A stretch of DNA of 64,000 nucleotides from Limnephilus marmoratus (lineage: Eukaryota > Arthropoda > Insecta > Trichoptera > Limnephilidae). The position numbers and the translations under genes were made by a program. The notes below the pieces were generated by a model. The model ran no database searches and had not been told where the DNA came from. It was given only the letters and a program-made list of their open reading frames with translations. Location: positions 15,518,001-15,582,000 of the forward strand of contig OU862919.1 in the NCBI GenBank assembly GCA_917880885.1. Reading direction: 5' to 3'. This document shows positions 1-7,871 of the stretch, piece after piece (the stretch's first letter is position 1; the number at the start of each line of letters is the position of its first letter).

Positions 1-145
1 GCAACAAAATAATTTATATTTTTGGGAGCATGAATCACCTCATATTAAAGTGTTGAGAAATCAATATTTCGGGGACGCGCCGTTCAAATGAAGAATATTT
101 CCTCTTCGATAAAAATGCATGATATGAAATAACACGTTCGATATA
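1..145 (-). repeat. Terminal direct repeat, left copy (window-truncated)
   Basis: All 145 bases match 4330-4474; similarity stops abruptly after the shared GATATA. The true repeat may extend left of the window, because sequence upstream of 4330 has no counterpart to compare with. Confidence 0.85.
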
Positions 146-154
146 CTCCCTCCC
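146..154 (-). other. Possible polypurine tract
   Basis: On the minus strand GGGAGGGAG lies directly upstream of the left terminal repeat, the place where an LTR element primes plus-strand DNA synthesis. The run is short, so this is suggestive only. Confidence 0.3.
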
Positions 155-1053
155 GTGCAGCCGTGGCTGCACCCAGCTGTTTCGTCGAACGTGTCAGTCA
201 CCAACGATGTTCCGAGTTTCCGATGGAGGCGAGTTTGATCCCTGGTCGTATGGATTCTGGACTGGCTTATCAGAAAGTGAATAGGCGTCAGAGGACCGTC
301 ATCAGGTCATAGACTGTCAAGTCATTGATATGTGCGTGGGTGATCTGTCGTTCACAAAAATTTGACGTTCTGTAAGCGCCGTAAGTAGGGTATCTTTTTT
401 TTGGTCATCTTTTCATTGAGTGTGATGTCAAGGGGTTGTTTCACGGATCGTGTTAACCTCCATCAAGCTCCCCCCGTGTAAGGTTTTATTGGTGGTTAGC
501 GACGCCAATTGATTCACGGCATTGCTTGGGAATTTGCGCGTCTGTGTCCTAGCTTTAATGCCACTAGGATGCTTTTCATCTCGGAGTCAGCACCGTGAAA
601 TTTTGTCCCTTTTGACGGGGCAATGGTCTCCCCCCATCTGAGGAGACATTGAAATGTACCGTTGTTCTGGAAGGGTTTGCTTGCTTTGGCTGCGTCGATG
701 AGGACCACTGTTCCGACACTTCTGCTGTTTTGACAGGGCTTCCAAGGTTGGGCTATTGCTGCTTGGTTCCGGGGTGGGTTTCGTCGTACGGCTGTGGTGC
801 GTGGTGTTGTGGCACGCTTGTAGGCCTTGTATGGAGCGAGTATCTGGTCGCTAGGTTATTTATTCCATGTGAATTGCCCGGGTCTGCTGCGCACTGGAAA
901 TTGTTCTACTCTTGTAATGAGGAATGTACCGCTGCTAGGTTCACTGGGGTGCCTTTGAGACACACACGGACGCTGTGCGTGACCCAGTATAGTTGGAAGT
1001 GCGGCTAGCATATGAGGTGGGCTGCGTTCCGGGTGCCATGTGGACTTGAGTCG
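155..1053. other. Interior of LTR-like element, no recognised gene
   Basis: Moderately GC-rich compared with the rest of the window. It contains a short plus-strand open frame (649-1008) without any recognised domain. A perfect short inverted repeat (GTGCAGCC/GGCTGCAC) sits at 155-172. Confidence 0.4.
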
Positions 1054-2440
1054 CTGAATATCCGGCACCGGCATCCAAGGCCGGGACGGTCACAGCAAAC
1101 TCGTGAGCAGGTTGGCTGGTCATAATCTGGCCGCGAGCTGCTAAATATCCGGCACCAGCATCCAAGACTGGGACGGTCGCAGCAAGCTCGTCAACTGGTT
1201 GGCTCACCATCATGTGGCCGTGAGCTGCTGAATATCCGGCACCAGCATCCAAGGCTGGGACGGTCACAGCAAGCTCGTTATCTGGTTGGTTGGCATTATG
1301 TGGCCGTGAACTGCTGAATATCCGGCACCAGCATCCAAGGCTGGGACGGTCACAGCAAGCTCGTCAACTGGTTGGCTCACCATCATGTGGCCGTGAGCGG
1401 CTGAATATCCGGCACCAGCATCCAAGGCTGGGACGGTCACAGCAAGCTCGTCAACTGGTTGGCTCACCATCATGTGGCCGTGAGCGGCTGAATATCCGGC
1501 ACCAGCATCCAAGGCTGGGACGGTCACAGCAAGCTCGTCAACTGGTTGGCTCACCATCATGTGGCCGTGAGCGGCTGAATATCCGGCACCAGCATCCAAG
1601 GCTGGGACGGTCACAGCAAGCTCGTCAACTGGTTGGCTCACCATCATGTGGCCGTGAGCGGCTGAATATCCGGCACCAGCATCCAAGGCTGGGACGGTCA
1701 CAGCAAGCTCGTCAACTGGTAGGCTCACCATCATGTGGCCGTGAGCGGCTGAATATCCGGCACCAGCATCCAAGGCTGGGACGGTCACAGCAAGCTCGTC
1801 AACTGGTTGGCTCACCATCATGTGGCCGTGAGCGGCTGAATATCCGGCACCAGCATCCAAGGCTGGGACGGTCACAGCAAGCTCGTCAACTGGTTGGCTC
1901 ACCATCATGTGGCCGTGAGCTGCTGAATATCCGGCACCAGCATCCAAGGCTGGGACGGTCACAGCAAGCTCGTCAACTGGTTGGCTCACCATCATGTGGC
2001 CGTGAGCGGCTGAATATCCGGCACCAGCATCCAAGGCTGGGACGGTCACAGCAAGCTCGTCAACTGGTTGGCTCACCATCATGTGGCCGTGAGCGGCTGA
2101 ATATCCGGCACCAGCATCCAAGGCTGGGACGGTCACAGCAAGCTCGTCAACTGGTTGGCTCACCATCATGTGGCCGTGAGCGGCTGAATATCCGGCACCA
2201 GCATCCAAGGCTGGGACGGTCACAGCAAGCTCGTCAACTGATTGGCTCACCATCATGTGGCCGTGAGCGGCTGAATATCCGGCACCAGCATCCAAGGCTG
2301 GGACGGTCACAGCAAGCTCGTCAACTGGTTGGCTCACCATCATGTGGCCGTGAGCTGCTGAATATCCGGCACCAGCATCCAAGGCTGGGACGGTCGCAGC
2401 AAGCTCGTCAATTGGTTGGTTGGCCATTGTGTGGTATGCT
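1054..2440. repeat. 87-bp minisatellite, 16 copies
   Basis: The marker CTGAATATCCGGCACC recurs every 87 bases from 1054 to 2358, except for one 86-base step (1228 to 1314). Inner copies are almost identical and the outermost two or three at each end diverge, the usual pattern of unequal exchange. The period equals 29 codons, so an open frame persists on both strands. Further degenerate relatives lie at about 3200-3400. Confidence 0.95.
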
Positions 2441-2448
2441 TCTACCAT
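1264..2448 (-). CDS. Repeat-encoded open frame of the 87-bp array
   Basis: The first in-frame ATG is at 2448, giving 394 residues made of 29-residue repeats rich in Ala, Val, Gly and His (core VDELAVTVPALDAGAGYSAA). The frame lies on the same strand as the predicted promoter at 4201-4240. The 86-base unit at 1228-1313 shifts the frame, so the repeats continue in another phase at 941-1267. The opposite strand is also open through the array with an Arg/Gln-rich repeat, so openness alone is weak evidence. No family recognised; it may be an incidental frame. Confidence 0.25.
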   Translation of the reverse strand: MVEAYHTMANQPIDELAATVPALDAGAGYSAAHGHMMVSQPVDELAVTVPALDAGAGYSAAHGHMMVSQSVDELAVTVPALDAGAGYSAAHGHMMVSQPVDELAVTVPALDAGAGYSAAHGHMMVSQPVDELAVTVPALDAGAGYSAAHGHMMVSQPVDELAVTVPALDAGAGYSAAHGHMMVSQPVDELAVTVPALDAGAGYSAAHGHMMVSQPVDELAVTVPALDAGAGYSAAHGHMMVSLPVDELAVTVPALDAGAGYSAAHGHMMVSQPVDELAVTVPALDAGAGYSAAHGHMMVSQPVDELAVTVPALDAGAGYSAAHGHMMVSQPVDELAVTVPALDAGAGYSAAHGHMMVSQPVDELAVTVPALDAGAGYSAVHGHIMPTNQITSLL

Positions 2449-3458
2449 TATTGAAGCGATCTGAGCCAGTGGGTCGGCGTCATGTTGCAACCATTCTTGG
2501 TTGTGCTGAGTGTGCCGAATTAAGTTTCTTCGGCACCCATCTCCAGTGCGGTATGTTTGTCAGTTCATCCATCTCATCCAGTATATTGGATACGAAGGCA
2601 GAGTAAGCGCGAGGGTAGACGGTTCGTTGGTCACTTTTATTGATTCTGACCGAGGACATTAGGCCAAGGGAGTCAAAGGCAACGTTTGATATCACCAACT
2701 TTCTCAGGCGCGTGTTTGCTACTGTCGGTGAGCCCTCTGTGAGTGATCCATTCCAGTGCGGTTTGTGATACTATCCGTAAAGTATTTTGATTGTCACGCC
2801 CTTCCCGGGAGACCATTCGATGGGCATCGTCTTGCCCTAACAAGAGCTTCAGGGTGAAGGCTAGGCATCATTGGGCGTCTTGGATGAGTGCATGGCCTTG
2901 CAGCCGCTGCAAAGCGATGGCATCTCTACTCAGGCGTGATGTGTAGATCCGGCTCGAAGGACCATTTGTACAAGACCCGTAGGCTTGCACAAAGACTGTA
3001 AACAATAAGTGCCGGTACACATAGACGCCCGACAATTCCAATGTCTTGACAGAGATGTATTCTCGCCTTGACAGCGGTTGAAGTTCAGTAGAGTATCTGG
3101 TTACAGAAGCATCCATGCTGGGTATCTTCCGCAACGCATCGTGAGATGGAATGCTCTTGCATCGGAGTATGTAGGCTGCGCTGGACGCTGGTTGTGTATT
3201 ATGTGAGATGGGCTGCGCTCCAGATGATGTATATTCTCGAGTTTGTTATGTATCCAAGGGAATAAAATCCTAGGCGGGGGCGGTCACAGCAACCCTTAAG
3301 TAGGCCGGCTTGTCATTGCATGGCAGTGGGTCGCTTGCATCCTAGGCTAGGGCAGTTGCAGCCACTCAAATCTTGATAGGCTCCAGGGTATCGGTCTGCA
3401 TTCTATTGGGCGTGCTGCACGTGGCGTCATGATCAGGTAGGTCTGCGTTGAAGGAGCC
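2449..3458. other. Interior of LTR-like element with decayed 87-bp-type repeats
   Basis: At 3200-3400 the sequence repeats the context seen at 1005-1100 (GATGGGCTGCG, then ATCCTAGGC..GGGCGGTCACAGCAA and again CATCCTAGGCTAGGGCAG). These look like old, diverged copies of the 87-bp unit. No coding region is recognised. Confidence 0.5.
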
Positions 3459-4018
3459 CAAGGATGACCGGGGCTTCGGCGTTATCATCAGAGCAGAGGA
3501 ATGCAAGGCCCGATGCAAGGGGGCCCCGGGCTAGCAGCCCGGAGCCAGATGTTCAAGGGTAGCGCAGCAACTTCAAGGGCTTGGTAAGAATCAGCAAGTT
3601 CAAAGGAGTCCAAGGATGGCCGGGGCTTCGGCGTTGTCTTCAGGGCTGAGAGATGCAAGGCTCGATGCAAAGGGGGGCCCCAGGCTAGCAGCCTGGAGCA
3701 AGATGGTCAGAGGTAGTGCAGCGACCTCAAGGTCTGATAAGAATCAGCAAGTTCAAAGGAGTCCAAGGATGGCCGGGACTTCGGCGTTGTCTTCAGGGCT
3801 GAGAGATGCAAGGCTCGATGCAAAGGGGGGCCCCAGGCTAGCAGCCTGGAGCAAGATGGTCAGAGGTAGTGCAGCGACCTCAAGGTCTGGTAAGAATCAG
3901 CAAGTTCAAAGGAGTCCAAGGATGGCCGGGGCTTCGGCGTTGTCTTCAGGGCAGAGAGATGCAAGGCTCGATGCAAGGGGGCCCTGGGCTAGCAGCCCGG
4001 AGCAAGATGGTCAGGGCT
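3459..4018. repeat. 152/153-bp tandem repeat, about 3.7 copies
   Basis: CAAGGATG(A/G)CCGGG recurs at 3459, 3611, 3764 and 3917 (steps 152, 153, 153). The third and fourth steps keep a plus-strand frame open (3616-4038) with repeated Ser/Ala/Arg-rich text. Each unit has a short inverted repeat around GGGCTAGCAGCCC. As with the 87-bp array, the period is a multiple of three. Confidence 0.9.
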
Positions 4019-4200
4019 CAGGCGTCAACGTTTTGTAGGTATTATCCCATCGGGTGCTTGAGGTGAAAGAGTTCCGTCTTGGAGCTCCCAAAGGGTGACG
4101 GCTACGGCGAGACTGATGTCTTGAATTGAGCAGCGTTTCGATGTCGAGGATCTTCAGGTAGTAACTTTGTAGAGATGTTATTCTGATCGCTGGTGGTTGA

Positions 4201-4240
4201 AGACTGAATGCCAACTGCTTTCTTCGCAGACCTTATATAG
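4201..4240 (-). promoter_or_regulatory. Minus-strand core promoter: TATA box plus arthropod initiator
   Basis: Read on the minus strand, TATATAAG (4239-4232) is followed by TCAGTC, the arthropod initiator, with its A at 4205, about 34 bases after the first T of the TATA box. Spacing is slightly long but workable. It would transcribe leftward through the 153-bp and 87-bp arrays to the left terminal repeat. Confidence 0.45.
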
Positions 4241-4329
4241 TGGCAGGTTAGTCGGTTTCACAATATTTTAAATTCATGCAATAATTCCTATTTCCGCGTG
4301 AGTCATCTCATGTTGTAATTTCACGTTGT

Positions 4330-4474
4330 GCAACAAAATAATTTATATTTTTGGGAGCATGAATCACCTCATATTAAAGTGTTGAGAAATCAATATTTCG
4401 GGGACGCGCCGTTCAAATGAAGAATATTTCCTCTTCGATAAAAATGCATGATATGAAATAACACGTTCGATATA
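4330..4474 (-). repeat. Terminal direct repeat, right copy
   Basis: Identical to 1-145. On the minus strand it would be the upstream end of the element, ahead of the promoter at 4201-4240. Confidence 0.85.
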
Positions 4475-5246
4475 AAGTAGTGAGTAAATTCCAAAAATTC
4501 AAAAACGTCAAATGTCAATGCACTGATTGTTTTGCTTTTGTTCTTAAACATACGAGTATAATGCTGTCCCTCTTTCTTACACACTAGATGTCAACATTAG
4601 AAAATGGGACAAACGGCGAACGTATGTCTGCACCCCTCCAAAGGAAAAATGCAATATTTATAATAAATCTCCCTCACAAGTATAAAGAAAATGAAACGCA
4701 ATTCCCGTAAGTGGAAAAGTAAGAAAATCGCTAAAATTATAAATCCGTACCCAAAGCCATCTCTGATACTGACAAAAATAAAACACGGACATTTGCGCAT
4801 CGATAATTGCTTCATTGTGATATTATTCACAACAGTTATTGATTCCGAGGCGGTACGAAGTTCGGCGGGTCAGCTACTATAATATAAAACACAAAAGAAA
4901 TAATTTACATACACATAGTATAATACAATATAAATAAATAATTAAATTAAATTAAATTAAAAAAAAAAAAAATAAAATTTAATAATGTATGTAAATCAGA
5001 ATTCAAAATAAAGTAAATGATCTTTCCATAAAAATTCAAATATAAAATATAATCAATTTAAATGAAAAATATAATCAATTCAAATACAATCAAAATAAAC
5101 AACTTAATCAAATTTTCTTTATTAACTAAAATTAAATTTCACTTTAAATTTCACTTATTAACTACAATCTACAATCTACAATCTACAATCTACAATCTAC
5201 AATCTACAATCTACCTACTACAGAGTGTTGACGCATTTCTATGCCT
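4475..5246. other. AT-rich spacer
   Basis: No gene recognised. It contains runs of AATTA and poly(A) near 4930-4975 and the heptamer array at 5162-5210. Confidence 0.5.
5162..5210. repeat. CTACAAT heptamer microsatellite, 7 copies
   Basis: Seven uninterrupted copies of CTACAAT just upstream of the full-length LINE. They could be the 5' flank or the outermost 5' UTR of the element. Confidence 0.9.
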
Positions 5247-5590
5247 GCATCAAAATAATAAAAAATAAACATTTAAAAAAACAGTGAACCAAATCAAAAG
5301 TGCCTAATTATTCTAAACTGGATATCGCGCGCCAAACCAGCGTATTTTCATCTCTAGAAGTGGATTTTTTAGCGCATAAAACTCATCATAACACCACCAC
5401 AACTGTCACTTGCTCACTTGCATCAAAATAATAAAAAATAAACATAAAAAAAACAGTGAACTGAATCAAAAGTGCCTAAATATTCGAAACTAGATATCGC
5501 GCGCCAAACCAGCGTATTTTCATCGCTAGAAGTGGATTTTTTAGTGCATAAACTCATCATAATACCTCCACAACTGTCACTTGCTCTAAA
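5247..5590 (+). repeat. Two tandem 5' UTR monomers (173 bp), likely internal promoter
   Basis: GCATCAAAATAATAAAAAAT begins at 5247 and again at 5420, and both units continue through GATATCGCGCGCCAAACCAG to ACTGTCACTTGCT with few differences. Tandem 5' monomers carrying an internal Pol II promoter are known from several LINEs. The GC-containing GCGCGCC block is unusual for this AT-rich stretch. Confidence 0.75.
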
Positions 5591-5720
5591 ACGTATCGGC
5601 TATCATTAACAAACATAAAGTGAAACTTACACAGTGGTGCTCTTCATCAATAACTCAAATAAATATTATCTACCCATAAGTGGTTTCCACCTTAAAAGCC
5701 TACAGCAAAAAACTTCTACC

Positions 5721-6881
5721 ATGTTTACTAAATGCTTTACCTGTGGAAAAAACATCGAAAACCCATCAGACTGTATATCATGCTGTACCTGCGAAGGCAA
5801 CTTCCATCTCGCCTGTGCGGAAATCTCTGAAACATCTCGGCGCAGCGCTAGAAGCACACAGTGGAAGTGTAAAAACTGCTTAACAAAGATAAAAAATTTC
5901 AAATCATCAAATAAATCAATTAAAAACGATGAACTGACATCTATTGTCAAACAACCAAAACAGCTACCCCAACCACAGGTACTGGAAAGTGACCTGCACA
6001 ATAACACAGAAAATATCATAACCGAAAACACAGATGGCGCTAATAACCAAAACAAAAAATTCAGCATTCTAACTTCTGAAATATTTACCTCGGAATTACA
6101 ATCATTTAAAACAGATGTATTGAAATTTGTGGAGCAAAAATTCGATTCGTACCTAAATAAATATGAAGCAATCGTCCTACAGAACAATGAAATCATCAAA
6201 TCCATACAATTCATTGCTGACCAACAACAAGAAATGAAAAAACGACTAGATATCATCGAAAAATCAAATGATAAAGTCAACTCTGAAGTAATCGAACTAA
6301 AAAATCAGTATGCTGTCTTACAAAATACAATCTCCAAACAAGATGAAAAAATTGATCGACTGGAGTACCAAAGCCTTCTCTGCAACATCGAGATTAGAGG
6401 AATTCCCGAAACAACCGCTGAAAACAACTTGGAAATAATTAAGAAAATATCAAATATTATCAACTACAATAATACCTCCACTCCTCTGCAACCCGAAATC
6501 ACAAAAATCTTCAGGCTGGGACAAAAAACATCCGATAAAACCACGAGATCCATTATAGCTACATTCAAAAACACTCAAGCACGAGACTCCTGGTTAGACA
6601 AAATCAAAACATATATGAAATCGACTAATAGCAACTCGAACAAGCTTAACACAGCAGATCTAGGATACTCGCAGGAAAAAAATCGAATCTACATTTCGGA
6701 ACACTTAACTCCAAAATGCAAATTTCTACTGGCCCAGACAAAAAAATTTGCTAGAGATCATCACTTCAAATATACATGGGTGAAATCAGGTCGTATTTTA
6801 CTCAGGCAGACCGATGACTCGAATATAATAACAATTCGCAATGACATAGATATCGTACGAGTAAAACGCCAAATAATATGA
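5721..6881 (+). CDS. ORF1 protein: PHD-like zinc finger, coiled coil, FP/RRM-like RNA-binding domain
   Basis: The first ATG in the open frame is at 5721, giving 386 residues. Cys5, Cys8, Cys21, Cys24, His29, Cys32, Cys50 and Cys53 make the C4HC3 pattern of a PHD-type finger. A Gln/Lys/Glu-rich heptad region at about 125-225 should form a coiled coil for trimer or oligomer assembly. The C-terminal part has the baculovirus FP25K-like signature (NIEIRGIPE, then ISEHLTP, then FKYTWVKSGRILLR), as in ORF1 of CR1-type LINEs. The likely role is to package element RNA into a ribonucleoprotein. The stop is 15 bases before the middle ORF. Confidence 0.85.
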   Translation: MFTKCFTCGKNIENPSDCISCCTCEGNFHLACAEISETSRRSARSTQWKCKNCLTKIKNFKSSNKSIKNDELTSIVKQPKQLPQPQVLESDLHNNTENIITENTDGANNQNKKFSILTSEIFTSELQSFKTDVLKFVEQKFDSYLNKYEAIVLQNNEIIKSIQFIADQQQEMKKRLDIIEKSNDKVNSEVIELKNQYAVLQNTISKQDEKIDRLEYQSLLCNIEIRGIPETTAENNLEIIKKISNIINYNNTSTPLQPEITKIFRLGQKTSDKTTRSIIATFKNTQARDSWLDKIKTYMKSTNSNSNKLNTADLGYSQEKNRIYISEHLTPKCKFLLAQTKKFARDHHFKYTWVKSGRILLRQTDDSNIITIRNDIDIVRVKRQII

Positions 6882-6896
6882 CTAACGACACAAAGT

Positions 6897-7871
6897 ATGC
6901 CTAATCATAACTCTAATGTTCAGCTAATCCATTATAGTACAATGAAAATTAAAAATCTCATTATCATATTTTCTCATCACCCACTCTACCACTTTAATGC
7001 ACATTATAGTAAAATGGATATAATTTGTATCACTTATAACTCTGCAGGTTTAATTATTATGATATGTTATAATGAGATATCAAATTTTTCCTCTATATAT
7101 GAGAATCCACACCTAATAAATATGCCTGTATTATGTTTCCCTACTATAAAACCGCACTCACTCTCAAATATTGATATACTATATCTTATTATCCACCCAA
7201 ATCATATCTTAATTAATAATATTATTCCTATTTTGCCTATCATAAACTCCATTACTATAATAAGTATGCTACGTATTTGTAACTTTTTAAATCCAACGTA
7301 CTCTGAATTATTTTTTCCTAGCTTTGCCAACACTGTAAACTTCCTAAATTATACCATTTTCATTATATACAAATTCGCAAAAACAGCATATAATAATCAC
7401 AATAATTACATATTTTCAAAATATTTCATAAGGAAAAGATTTTTCCATTACAACAATCCTAACCTAAACTTCACTTTTGAAATTACAAAATATAAACTAT
7501 TTATTATTGCTATTGACTCTCAGTATCAGAAAATGATCACTTATATCAATATGAATGTGATTGAACTCTGCAATTGTATCATAACTATGAACATATATTG
7601 TAAAAATTTATCTTTAGAACTACCACTTTTAAAAACCTATGGTACCACTTATTCAAATAATTTCTATCATCTTAACATCCTCATTCATAAATACAAAATT
7701 AGTATAATTATAACCATAGAAACTAACATTTTAAAATACTTGCATATATACAAGTTCTACGTTACTAGTATATATACAAGTCTACACATGTATTACTATA
7801 TTTGCAAATGTGAAGTGTATTTCCAGCCGAATGTCAATATTATTATTATATTTATTACTACCTCAAAATGA
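6897..7871 (+). CDS. Middle ORF of family A, unknown function
   Basis: An ATG 15 bases after the ORF1 stop opens 324 residues. The TGA at 7869-7871 overlaps the ORF2 ATG at 7868 as ATGA, a layout seen in LINEs that couple termination to reinitiation. The protein is rich in Ile, Asn, Tyr and Leu with many hydrophobic stretches and no clear domain; no cysteine-knuckle or coiled coil is visible. The DNA is very AT-rich, so 325 codons without TAA, TAG or TGA is highly unlikely by chance, and the other five frames are closed. A stretch near residues 240-290 (YHLNI, then SIIITIETN) weakly recalls the start of an endonuclease domain. In the relative at 50 kb the same position holds a degenerate endonuclease. 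Confidence 0.65.
   Translation: MPNHNSNVQLIHYSTMKIKNLIIIFSHHPLYHFNAHYSKMDIICITYNSAGLIIMICYNEISNFSSIYENPHLINMPVLCFPTIKPHSLSNIDILYLIIHPNHILINNIIPILPIINSITIISMLRICNFLNPTYSELFFPSFANTVNFLNYTIFIIYKFAKTAYNNHNNYIFSKYFIRKRFFHYNNPNLNFTFEITKYKLFIIAIDSQYQKMITYINMNVIELCNCIITMNIYCKNLSLELPLLKTYGTTYSNNFYHLNILIHKYKISIIITIETNILKYLHIYKFYVTSIYTSLHMYYYICKCEVYFQPNVNIIIIFITTSK

Larger units (their letters stand above)
1..4474 (-). mobile_element. Candidate non-autonomous LTR-type element, left end cut by the window
   Basis: Positions 1-145 and 4330-4474 are identical direct repeats enclosing about 4.2 kb. Just inside the left copy is a purine run when read on the minus strand (146-154), and inside the right copy is a minus-strand TATA/Inr promoter. 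This suggests a minus-strand element with its 5' end at 4474 and its 3' LTR running off the window. No gag, protease, RT or integrase motif is visible; the interior is mostly two tandem arrays with periods divisible by three. The repeat does not begin with TG as most LTRs do, and I found no primer-binding site or target duplication. The alternative is one period of a larger tandem repeat. Identity of the ends implies recent insertion or homogenisation. Confidence 0.45.

Noticed and set aside
1054..2440. CRISPR array
   Set aside because: Units are contiguous 87-bp tandem repeats without unique spacers, in eukaryotic DNA.
1290..2606. 438-residue plus-strand Arg/Gln-rich protein
   Set aside because: It is the antisense reading of the 87-bp array, opposite to the only promoter signal; frame openness follows from the period being a multiple of three.
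5666..6280. 204-residue minus-strand ORF
   Set aside because: Shadow of LINE ORF1, which has clear zinc-finger and FP-like domains.
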